A DNA stretch of 64,000 nucleotides. Source: Flavobacteriaceae bacterium. Its GTDB lineage: Bacteria; Bacteroidota; Bacteroidia; Flavobacteriales; Flavobacteriaceae. This document shows, in pieces, positions 20,802 to 28,448 of this stretch. Within the stretch, counting starts at the first letter, position 1, and each line of letters opens with the position of its first letter. The translations under genes and the position numbers were made by a program. The stretch lies in assembly GCA_002862645.1 (NCBI GenBank), contig PKDQ01000024.1:1-64000 (forward strand), given 5' to 3'. The notes below the pieces were generated by a model that worked only from the letters and a program-made list of their open reading frames with translations, was not told the origin of the DNA and did no database searches.

Positions 20802-20850
20802 AAAAAAAGCACCCTCTATTTGACAAGCTTATGGTTCGGGTGCTTTTTGA
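20802..20850 (-). terminator. Rho-independent-type terminator for the 20873-21373 gene
   Basis: Stem AAAAAGCACCC / GGGTGCTTTTT with T-tract on the minus strand, just downstream of the minus gene stop. Confidence 0.75.
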
Positions 20851-20872
20851 ATGATTTGTATGAAGCTATTGC

Positions 20873-21373
20873 TTATTTAACAGGTTGATTTGCGCTGTAT
20901 ACAAAGAAACGCACCACTTTACCGTCTTTGATTTCTCCATCAATCATATGAAGTTCAGTAATTTCTTTTCCGTCGATGGTTTGGGTTAGGTTATGCCCAG
21001 CAATAATCCAATCCGCACCACTAGGAACAGAAGTATAGGGCATGCCCCAATAAGCATCCCATTTTGGATTTGCGGCAGCAAACCAACCTTCTAACAAAGC
21101 CGCTTGTTCTTCTTTTGTATTAGTCTCAGAACCGTCTGGACCTAAAATATAAATAGAATCGGCACTCATGGATTTAATCATCTCTAAATCCTGGTTATTG
21201 TGTGCATCAATATATTTCATCCACACATCCATTACATCGTCAGATCCGGCAATGAATTTTTCATCTGGCATAGGCTTAAAAAAGCCAACGCCTTCCACAG
21301 CAGCTTGAGATGCAGATGGAGAAGCGCAACTAGCTATGGCTACTATAAGAGTTACTAAAAGTACTTTTTTCAT
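20873..21373 (-). CDS. NTF2-like (SnoaL-type) secreted lipoprotein
   Basis: 166 aa; lipobox IVAIASCASP; WMKYIDAHNNQDLEMIKSMSADSIYILGPDG. Confidence 0.75.
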   Translation of the reverse strand: MKKVLLVTLIVAIASCASPSASQAAVEGVGFFKPMPDEKFIAGSDDVMDVWMKYIDAHNNQDLEMIKSMSADSIYILGPDGSETNTKEEQAALLEGWFAAANPKWDAYWGMPYTSVPSGADWIIAGHNLTQTIDGKEITELHMIDGEIKDGKVVRFFVYSANQPVK

Positions 21374-21395
21374 GTTTGATTGTTTAAAATTAAAA

Positions 21396-21403
21396 CAAAA
21401 TTA
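21396..21403 (-). promoter_or_regulatory. Putative -7 box (TAATTTTG) for the 20873-21373 gene
   Basis: Exact TAnnTTTG on the minus strand, about 22 bp upstream of the start codon. Confidence 0.4.
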
Positions 21404-21466
21404 GCTAATTTTCAGCAACAGTAACACTTCAAATATAAATCAGGATATATTTAATATATTTAACTT

Positions 21467-21928
21467 GTGATTTTTCCCAAGTTTTTCATTTTTATTTCCT
21501 TTTCGCTGTTGAGTGCGCAAACTGTTCCCTCGCTTAGTTATGCAGAATTAAAGCCCCTTCTTAATCAAAGTGATGATAAGGTTCACGTTGTTAATTTTTG
21601 GGCAACATGGTGTGCGCCGTGTATTAAGGAACTCCCCTATTTTGAAGCACTAAACAAAAGAAAAAACATTGAAGTCTTATTGGTGAGCCTAGACTTTCCC
21701 AAACACAAACAAAGCAGGCTGTTGCCTTTTATCAGTAAAAACAAACTTCAATCGAAAGTTGTGCTACTAGATGACGTAGATGAAAATTATTGGATAAACG
21801 ATATTAACGCCAACTGGAGTGGTGCTATACCCGCAACTCTTATTTACAACAGCCAGAAGCGTGATTTTTACGAACGTTCTTTTACAAAAAATGAATTATT
21901 AAACCTTGTTGAATCATTTAATCCCTAA
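21467..21928 (+). CDS. Secreted thioredoxin-like (TlpA/ResA-type) protein
   Basis: 153 aa; VVNFWATWCAPCIKELPYFE with N-terminal signal sequence. Confidence 0.9.
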   Translation: MIFPKFFIFISFSLLSAQTVPSLSYAELKPLLNQSDDKVHVVNFWATWCAPCIKELPYFEALNKRKNIEVLLVSLDFPKHKQSRLLPFISKNKLQSKVVLLDDVDENYWINDINANWSGAIPATLIYNSQKRDFYERSFTKNELLNLVESFNP

Positions 21929-21931
21929 CTC

Positions 21932-22522
21932 ATGAAATCAATACTAATCTTGTTTAGTTCCCTTTTATTTTTAACCCACAATCACGGCTATAAGATTGGG
22001 GACGTGGCTACTGACTTTTCCCTTCCCAATGTTGATGCTAAAATGGTATCGCTAGCATATTATGATCAAGCCATAGGCTTTATCGTAATATTTACCTGTA
22101 ATACCTGCCCCTACTCAATCGCCTACGAAGACCGCATTAACGCCCTAGATGCCCAATACAAACCCAAAGGCTATCCTGTTATTGCCATCAACCCCAACGA
22201 TCCTGCTGCCAAAGACGGAGAACACCTTACCGATATGAAGCAACGTGCGCTAAAAAAAGGCTTTACATTTCCCTATTTACAAGACAAAGGCCAACACATC
22301 TATCCAAAATACGGAGCAACACGCACCCCCCATGTATTCATCTTAGAAAAACAAGAAAAAGGAAACGTGGTACAGTATATCGGTGCTATCGATGATAGTT
22401 CCCGAAGTCCAGAAAAGGTAAGTAAGCGGTATGTTGAAGACGCTGTCAATGCACTTTTGTCAGGTCAAAAGCCTAAAGTTAATACAACCAAAGCCATTGG
22501 TTGCTCTATCAAAACATTGTGA
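21932..22522 (+). CDS. Secreted thioredoxin-fold protein (AhpC/TSA/redoxin type)
   Basis: 196 aa; DVATDFSLPNVDAKMVSL, IFTCNTCPYSIAYEDRINALD. Confidence 0.88.
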   Translation: MKSILILFSSLLFLTHNHGYKIGDVATDFSLPNVDAKMVSLAYYDQAIGFIVIFTCNTCPYSIAYEDRINALDAQYKPKGYPVIAINPNDPAAKDGEHLTDMKQRALKKGFTFPYLQDKGQHIYPKYGATRTPHVFILEKQEKGNVVQYIGAIDDSSRSPEKVSKRYVEDAVNALLSGQKPKVNTTKAIGCSIKTL

Positions 22523-23617
22523 TTATACGTTAAAACGGAAATGCATCACATCTCCATCTTGGACGATGTAGTCTTTACCCTCTACCCTAGCCTTACCTGC
22601 TTCTTTGACTTTTTGCTCTGAGCCAAATCTGTCATAATCCGCGTAAGAAATTACTTCGGCACGGATAAAACCTTTTTCAAAGTCGGTATGGATAACCCCA
22701 GCAGACTGCGGTGCTGTGGCACCAGCAGGAATGGTCCATGCGCGTACCTCTTTTTCACCAGCAGTGAAATAGGTCTCAAGATTGAGTAGCTTGTAAGCCG
22801 AGCGAATTAATTTGGCAGCCCCAGGCTCATCTAAACCTAAATCCTCCAGAAACAATTGTCGCTCTTCAAAGGTCTCCAATTCGTTGATATCTGCTTCTGT
22901 AGCAACTGCCAACACCAATACTTGAGCGTTTTCATCTGCAACAGTCGTTTTAACTTGATCTACATAATCGTTTCCACTAGCAGCGGCACTTTCATCGACA
23001 TTACACACATACAACACAGGCTTGTCTGTGATAAGTTGCAAGGGTTTTACATAAATCAATCGGTCGCTATCGCTTATTTCAATGGCACGTACAGACACTG
23101 CAGACTCTAGAGATTTATGCAGTACTTCCAAAACAGCCAATTCTTTTTGGGCGTCCTTATCTCCAGTGCGTGCAGCACGTTTTGCCTTTTCTAAGCGTTT
23201 CTCAACGGCTTCAAGGTCTTTAAGCTGCAGTTCTATATCGATGGTCTCTTTATCGCGTATCGGATCAACGAAACCGTCTACATGAACAATATTGTCATTG
23301 TCAAAGCAACGTAGTACATGAATTATAGCATCTGTTTCTCTAATATTGGCCAAAAACTGGTTTCCAAGCCCCTCGCCCTTACTTGCTCCTTTTACCAATC
23401 CAGCGATATCGACAATTTCTACGTTTGCTGGGATAACTTTATCGGGGCTAACCAATTCTTCTAGGCGGTTTAGTCTAGGATCTGGAACATTGACAACTCC
23501 TATATTAGGCTCAATGGTACAAAAAGGAAAGTTTGCACTCTGTGCTTTGGCACTAGACAAACAATTAAACAAGGTTGATTTTCCTACATTAGGTAGACCT
23601 ACGATTCCTGCTTTCAT
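22523..23617 (-). CDS. ychF: Redox-regulated ATPase YchF (Obg-like)
   Basis: 364 aa; MKAGIVGLPNVGKSTLFNCLSSAKAQSANFPFCTIEPN, TGS-like C-terminus. Confidence 0.97.
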   Translation of the reverse strand: MKAGIVGLPNVGKSTLFNCLSSAKAQSANFPFCTIEPNIGVVNVPDPRLNRLEELVSPDKVIPANVEIVDIAGLVKGASKGEGLGNQFLANIRETDAIIHVLRCFDNDNIVHVDGFVDPIRDKETIDIELQLKDLEAVEKRLEKAKRAARTGDKDAQKELAVLEVLHKSLESAVSVRAIEISDSDRLIYVKPLQLITDKPVLYVCNVDESAAASGNDYVDQVKTTVADENAQVLVLAVATEADINELETFEERQLFLEDLGLDEPGAAKLIRSAYKLLNLETYFTAGEKEVRAWTIPAGATAPQSAGVIHTDFEKGFIRAEVISYADYDRFGSEQKVKEAGKARVEGKDYIVQDGDVMHFRFNV

Positions 23618-23618
23618 A

Positions 23619-23969
23619 TTAATCGGGATGCATAAAGCGTTGCTTGCTTAAGAGTACTTCCTCTGTTTCGACATGGTCTTCATCTGGTACACAACAATCA
23701 ACAGGACATACCGCAGCACACTGTGGTTCGTCGTGAAAGCCTTTACACTCGGTACATTTATCAGGGACTATGAAATAAACCTCATCGGAAATAGGCTCTT
23801 GCAAGTTTTCTGCATTCACCTCATTGCCATTGGGAAGAACAACGTCACCGCTCAATGAGGTACCGTCAGCGTATTTCCAATCAAAAGCTCCTTCGTAAAT
23901 AGCCGTGTTTGGGCACTCGGGTTCACAAGCCCCACAATTAATACACTCGTCTGTAATGATAATAGCCAT
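23619..23969 (-). CDS. 2[4Fe-4S] ferredoxin
   Basis: 116 aa; [51 protein letters not shown]. Confidence 0.95.
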   Translation of the reverse strand: MAIIITDECINCGACEPECPNTAIYEGAFDWKYADGTSLSGDVVLPNGNEVNAENLQEPISDEVYFIVPDKCTECKGFHDEPQCAAVCPVDCCVPDEDHVETEEVLLSKQRFMHPD

Positions 23970-23979
23970 AGCAATTCTT

Positions 23980-23987
23980 TAACTTTG
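23980..23987 (+). promoter_or_regulatory. Putative -7 box (TAACTTTG) for the acyl-CoA reductase gene
   Basis: Exact TAnnTTTG, 34 bp before the ATG at 24022. Confidence 0.45.
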
Positions 23988-24021
23988 CAAAAATAGGGTC
24001 ATAAACACTCTAAACCAAACC

Positions 24022-25056
24022 ATGACAAAACATACACAAAGTATTCAGGCTTTTACCACCTTAGGAGATCTTCTAAAAGACTATATTAACACAAAAAAAA
24101 GAAACGATGACTGGACTGAAAAGCTTGATAATGCACTTGTTAGCGCTTCTAGTCAAAACAAATGGTTTACAAAAGAAAATCTTCATTTTTGCATAGCTGT
24201 CTGGGGGCAAAACCTAAACGAAAACGATATTACGGAATGGCTAAGCGCCTATACAGAACCCAAAAAGTCAACGCGACTGGCCCTGGTTATGGCAGGTAAC
24301 ATCCCATTGGTTGGCTTGCACGATGTTATTTGCGGACTTGCCAGTGGGTGTAGTATTGAGGCTAAACTTTCATCAAGCGATACCATACTCCTCCCCTTTA
24401 TCGTAGATTTTCTTACCTCTGTTATGCCTGACTGGAAAGACAAGGTGCGTTTTACAGAAGAGAAGCTCACGACTTATGATAAGGTGATTGCTACCGGTAG
24501 CAATAATACAGCCCGATATTTTGAGTATTATTTTAAGAAAAAACCTCACATCATACGAAAGACACGAAACGGTATCGCCGTATTAGACGGCAAAGAAACC
24601 CACAAAGATTTGGCGTCACTGTGTCAAGACATGATGCAGTATTTTGGATTGGGTTGTCGCAGTGTTTCCCATCTAATGGTACCAGAAGGGTATGATTTTA
24701 ACGATTTGTTTCTGGCACTTTATGAACACAAAGACCTCATACAACACAACGCTTACGCCAACAATTACGACTACAACAAAGCCGTTTATTTGATGCAAGA
24801 ACAAGAATTGTTGGAAAATGGTTTTATGATGTTTAAAATAGATGAAGGCCTGAATTCCCCTATTGCCTGTGTGCATTACAGCACTTATATAGATTTGAAA
24901 GATGTAAAACAACGTTTAGAAGATCAAAAGGAAGCCATTCAGTGTGTGGTCAGTAATTGCGTGGAAGATGCCCTCTCATTCGGTCAAACGCAGTATCCAA
25001 GATTGGGAGATTATGCCGACCATGTTGATACCATGGCTTTTTTATTGAAAAAGTAA
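24022..25056 (+). CDS. Acyl-CoA reductase (LuxC-like)
   Basis: 344 aa; LVMAGNIPLVGLHDVICGLASG, IATGSNNTARYFEYYF, RKTRNGIAVLDG, MMQYFGLGCRSVSHLMVPEGYD. Confidence 0.88.
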   Translation: MTKHTQSIQAFTTLGDLLKDYINTKKRNDDWTEKLDNALVSASSQNKWFTKENLHFCIAVWGQNLNENDITEWLSAYTEPKKSTRLALVMAGNIPLVGLHDVICGLASGCSIEAKLSSSDTILLPFIVDFLTSVMPDWKDKVRFTEEKLTTYDKVIATGSNNTARYFEYYFKKKPHIIRKTRNGIAVLDGKETHKDLASLCQDMMQYFGLGCRSVSHLMVPEGYDFNDLFLALYEHKDLIQHNAYANNYDYNKAVYLMQEQELLENGFMMFKIDEGLNSPIACVHYSTYIDLKDVKQRLEDQKEAIQCVVSNCVEDALSFGQTQYPRLGDYADHVDTMAFLLKK

Positions 25057-25117
25057 CATTAAAAAAGGTGCGTAACCGCATACGTTTTTGTTACTTTGCC
25101 CTCAAATAAATTTGAAA

Positions 25118-26182
25118 ATGAAAAAGCACAACTTTAGTGCTGGTCCCTGCATCCTCCCACAAGAAGTGATGCAAAAAGCGGCCCAGGCAGTTGTTGAACT
25201 GGACAATTCAGGACTATCTCTAATTGAAATATCGCACCGTAGTCCTGCTTTTATCGAAATTATGGATAAGGCAACTTCACTTGCTATTGAACTCTTAGGA
25301 CTTCAAGGCAAGGGGTTTAAAGCCATGTATCTTCAAGGTGGTGCAAGCCAACAGTTTTTAAATGTTGCGCATAACTTTCTTGAAACCAAAGCCGGGTACG
25401 CCAACACGGGTACTTGGTCTACAAAAGCCATAAAGGAAGCCAAGCTATTGGGTGACGTAGTTGAATTGTCGTCTTCAAAAGACGCAAACTTTAATTACAT
25501 ACCAAAAGGATTTGACATTCCTTCAGACCTTGATTATTTGCACATCACAACCAACAATACCATTTTTGGAACGCAGTACAAAGACTTGCCAGAAACAAAT
25601 GTGCCGCTAATTTCAGATTCATCATCTGACATATTCTCACGCGTGCTTGACTTCAGCAAATTTGATTTACTCTATGCTGGCGCACAAAAAAACATGGGTC
25701 CTGCAGGAGCTACCTTAGTGGTAGCAAAAGAAGACGCGCTTGGAAAGGTGTCTAAACAAATCCCTTCAATGTTAGACTACAAAATTCACGCTGATAAAGA
25801 CAGTATGTTCAATACACCTCCTGTTTTTGCTGTGTATACTTCTATGTTGACTCTTGAATGGTTAAAACAAAAAGGTGGCATAAATGCTATCGAAAAAGAA
25901 AACGAAGCCAAGGCTGCATTGATGTATGGCGAAATTGACCGCAATCCCATATTTGATGGATTTGCAGCAACGGAAGACCGCAGCTCCATGAATGCGACTT
26001 TCACTCTTAACGACGCATCTTTAAAAGATAGCTTTGAAGCCATGGCTAAAGAAGCGGGTCTTAACGGAATCAACGGACATCGTTCTGTTGGCGGTTATCG
26101 TGCATCCATATACAACGCTTTGCCAATTGAATCTGTACAGGTATTGGTAGACGTAATGAAAACATTAGAACAAAACGCATAA
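25118..26182 (+). CDS. serC: Phosphoserine aminotransferase
   Basis: MKKHNFSAGPCILPQEVMQKAAQA..., LIEISHRSPAF, YAGAQKNMGPAG; start moved from 25088 to 25118. Confidence 0.96.
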   Translation: MKKHNFSAGPCILPQEVMQKAAQAVVELDNSGLSLIEISHRSPAFIEIMDKATSLAIELLGLQGKGFKAMYLQGGASQQFLNVAHNFLETKAGYANTGTWSTKAIKEAKLLGDVVELSSSKDANFNYIPKGFDIPSDLDYLHITTNNTIFGTQYKDLPETNVPLISDSSSDIFSRVLDFSKFDLLYAGAQKNMGPAGATLVVAKEDALGKVSKQIPSMLDYKIHADKDSMFNTPPVFAVYTSMLTLEWLKQKGGINAIEKENEAKAALMYGEIDRNPIFDGFAATEDRSSMNATFTLNDASLKDSFEAMAKEAGLNGINGHRSVGGYRASIYNALPIESVQVLVDVMKTLEQNA

Positions 26183-26190
26183 TACAACAT

Positions 26191-27141
26191 ATGAATATTC
26201 ACGCAAACGATGGGATTTCCCAATCTGGAGTAGACGCATTAGCTGACTTTGGCTTTAAGCTGACAACAGCTAACGTAGCACAAGAACAGCTTGTTAACTA
26301 CATCAACGAAAACAACATTTCTGGCATATTGGTTCGCAGTGCAACAACCGTTCGTAAAGAGTTAATCGATTCCTGTCCTGGACTAAAGCTTATTGGTCGT
26401 GGTGGTGTTGGTATGGATAATATTGATGTTGCCTATGCTCGTGAAAAAGGATTGCACGTAATCAACACCCCTGCTGCATCTTCATCGTCCGTTGCTGAAT
26501 TGGTGTTTGCGCATTTATTCGGCGCTGTGCGCTTTTTGTATGACAGCAACCGCAACATGCCCTTAGATGGTGAAACCAAGTTTAAAGCCTTAAAAAAGGC
26601 CTATGCTGGTGGAACTGAACTTCGTGGCAAGACACTTGGTGTTGTCGGTTTTGGTCGTATTGGCCAAGCCACTGCCAAAATTGCTTTAGGACTGGGTATG
26701 GATGTTGCTGCTTATGATCCCTTTATGGACGAAGCTACTATTGCGGTTGATTTTTTCAACGGACAGTCAATAGATATCAATATCAAAACACGTTCTTTTG
26801 ACGATGTTCTTTCACAATCAGATTTTGTAACCCTGCACGTACCTGCACAAAACAAGCCCACTATAGGTGCTGCCGAATTAGCCAAGATGAAAAAAGGCTC
26901 GGGTCTTATCAATGCTGCACGTGGCGGTGTTGTGAATGAGCAAGCATTGGTTGAAGCACTCGAAAGCAAGCAATTGAGTTTTGCTGCCCTTGACACATTT
27001 GTCAATGAGCCCAACCCTGCCATTAAGCTATTGATGCATCCAAGCATTTCGCTAACGCCGCATATTGGTGCAGCCACAAACGAAGCTCAGGATCGTATAG
27101 GTACAGAGCTAGCGCAACAGATTAAGGATTTACTAAGATAA
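26191..27141 (+). CDS. serA: D-3-phosphoglycerate dehydrogenase (short form)
   Basis: 316 aa; VVGFGRIGQATAKIALGLGM, LINAARGGVVNEQALVEAL, LTPHIGAATNEAQDRIG. Confidence 0.9.
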   Translation: MNIHANDGISQSGVDALADFGFKLTTANVAQEQLVNYINENNISGILVRSATTVRKELIDSCPGLKLIGRGGVGMDNIDVAYAREKGLHVINTPAASSSSVAELVFAHLFGAVRFLYDSNRNMPLDGETKFKALKKAYAGGTELRGKTLGVVGFGRIGQATAKIALGLGMDVAAYDPFMDEATIAVDFFNGQSIDINIKTRSFDDVLSQSDFVTLHVPAQNKPTIGAAELAKMKKGSGLINAARGGVVNEQALVEALESKQLSFAALDTFVNEPNPAIKLLMHPSISLTPHIGAATNEAQDRIGTELAQQIKDLLR

Positions 27142-27446
27142 TGAAACGCCTAAAAGAACGCTGGGATATTAATTCCAATTTCCAATTGGTGATGATTCTT
27201 ATTGTGTTTGCGGTGACAGGATCATCAGCTGCACGATTGGCAACACCCCTAACAAGTTTTCTTGGGATTACAGCAGATCATTTTTCTGCTTGGGTGTATT
27301 GGCCAGCAAGAATTATTTTAATTTTTCCTATTTATCAGGTACTGCTTATATTTTTTGGATTTATATTTGGCCAATTCAGGTTTTTTTGGAACTTTGAAAA
27401 AAAAATGTTGTGTCGTATGGGTCTTGGTTTTTTTTTTAAATCATAA
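27141..27446 (+). CDS. Conserved Bacteroidota membrane protein (DUF6787-like)
   Basis: 101 aa, 2-3 TM segments; overlaps the serA stop. Confidence 0.65.
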   Translation: MKRLKERWDINSNFQLVMILIVFAVTGSSAARLATPLTSFLGITADHFSAWVYWPARIILIFPIYQVLLIFFGFIFGQFRFFWNFEKKMLCRMGLGFFFKS

Positions 27447-27447
27447 G

Positions 27448-27756
27448 ATGAAGGTTAATGCATTAATGTTTCGTGTTTTTCTAATTGGGCTATTATTTTA
27501 CCCTACTATAGTATCAGTTGCCAATACATTATTAAATCACGAACATTTAGAATGTGAAATAGATAAAATTCATTTTCATGAGTTAGAGCAATGTTGCGAT
27601 CTCTTAGATTATGTTAATATAAATCCTTTTGTAGTATTTTCTTCAAAATTTATTAAACCAATCTTTTTTCTGAGAGAAGCATCTTCATATGACAGCACAA
27701 TTTATATCTTTTCTAATATTGCCAAAAACTTAAGGGGCCCTCCTATTTTTAAATAA
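27448..27756 (+). CDS. Short putative exported His/Cys-rich protein
   Basis: From ATG 27448: MKVNALMFRVFLIGLLFYPTIVSVANTLLNHEHLECEIDKIHFHELEQCCDLLDYVN...; hydrophobic N-terminus then HEHLEC...HFHELEQCC; upstream of a TonB receptor. Confidence 0.6.
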   Translation: MKVNALMFRVFLIGLLFYPTIVSVANTLLNHEHLECEIDKIHFHELEQCCDLLDYVNINPFVVFSSKFIKPIFFLREASSYDSTIYIFSNIAKNLRGPPIFK

Positions 27757-27821
27757 TTTTTTGAAAACCCAAATTATTTTGTCTTTTATAGACCATACCT
27801 TATAAATAATAAATTGAAGAA

Positions 27822-28436
27822 ATGTTTAAAAATACTTACACAAACACATTATTAGCTTTACTAATTTTATTTATCTCTTCCTGTGAGAAATCTGATACAC
27901 CAGATGTAGAAAATGAAATAGAAGTATTTACTAATGCTACAATTGTAGTAACAAATCTATCTGATAATTCTTTTACCACTTACGTTTTTGAAGTAGAGGC
28001 TCATGACCACCATGATCATGGTGGTGGCGATGTAGCACCTTCAGAAGGAGACGATGACCATGATGACCATGGTGAGCATACAGAAATTGAACTCGCAGCT
28101 AGTTCTGAATATGAATTTACAATCACTTTCCAAAACAATACAGACGCTAGTAATCCAATTGATATGACTGAAGAAGTTATAGAAGAAAAAGACGAACATC
28201 ACGTATTCTATGAATTTACGGACTCAACGTTAACATATGAGAGTACAAGCGGCGACACTATAGATTCAAATGGAAATCCACTTAATTTGGTAACAAAATG
28301 GACTACCACAACAGGTGCTGTAATTGACGTAGTTGTTTATTTATTCCACCAACCAAAATCAAAAATTGGAACAACACGTTCGGATTTTGGTGGAGCAGTT
28401 GATGTTGAAATTGATTTTGAAGCCCACATAGAATAA
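27822..28436 (+). CDS. His/Asp-rich putative lipoprotein, likely metal-binding
   Basis: 204 aa; lipobox LLILFISSCEKSD; EAHDHHDHGGGDVAPSEGDDDHDDHGEHTE; immediately upstream of a TonB-dependent receptor. Confidence 0.75.
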   Translation: MFKNTYTNTLLALLILFISSCEKSDTPDVENEIEVFTNATIVVTNLSDNSFTTYVFEVEAHDHHDHGGGDVAPSEGDDDHDDHGEHTEIELAASSEYEFTITFQNNTDASNPIDMTEEVIEEKDEHHVFYEFTDSTLTYESTSGDTIDSNGNPLNLVTKWTTTTGAVIDVVVYLFHQPKSKIGTTRSDFGGAVDVEIDFEAHIE

Positions 28437-28448
28437 TTTATTTTTGTT

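Noticed and set aside
27428-27438. Possible programmed frameshift at the T-tract near the end of the 27141-27446 membrane protein
   Set aside because: The protein ends naturally just after the tract and the downstream gene has its own plausible ATG at 27448; no need to invoke slippage.
27355-27447. Upstream extension of the 27355-27756 ORF
   Set aside because: The first 31 codons are out of frame over the DUF6787-like gene; the signal-like N-terminus begins at 27448.
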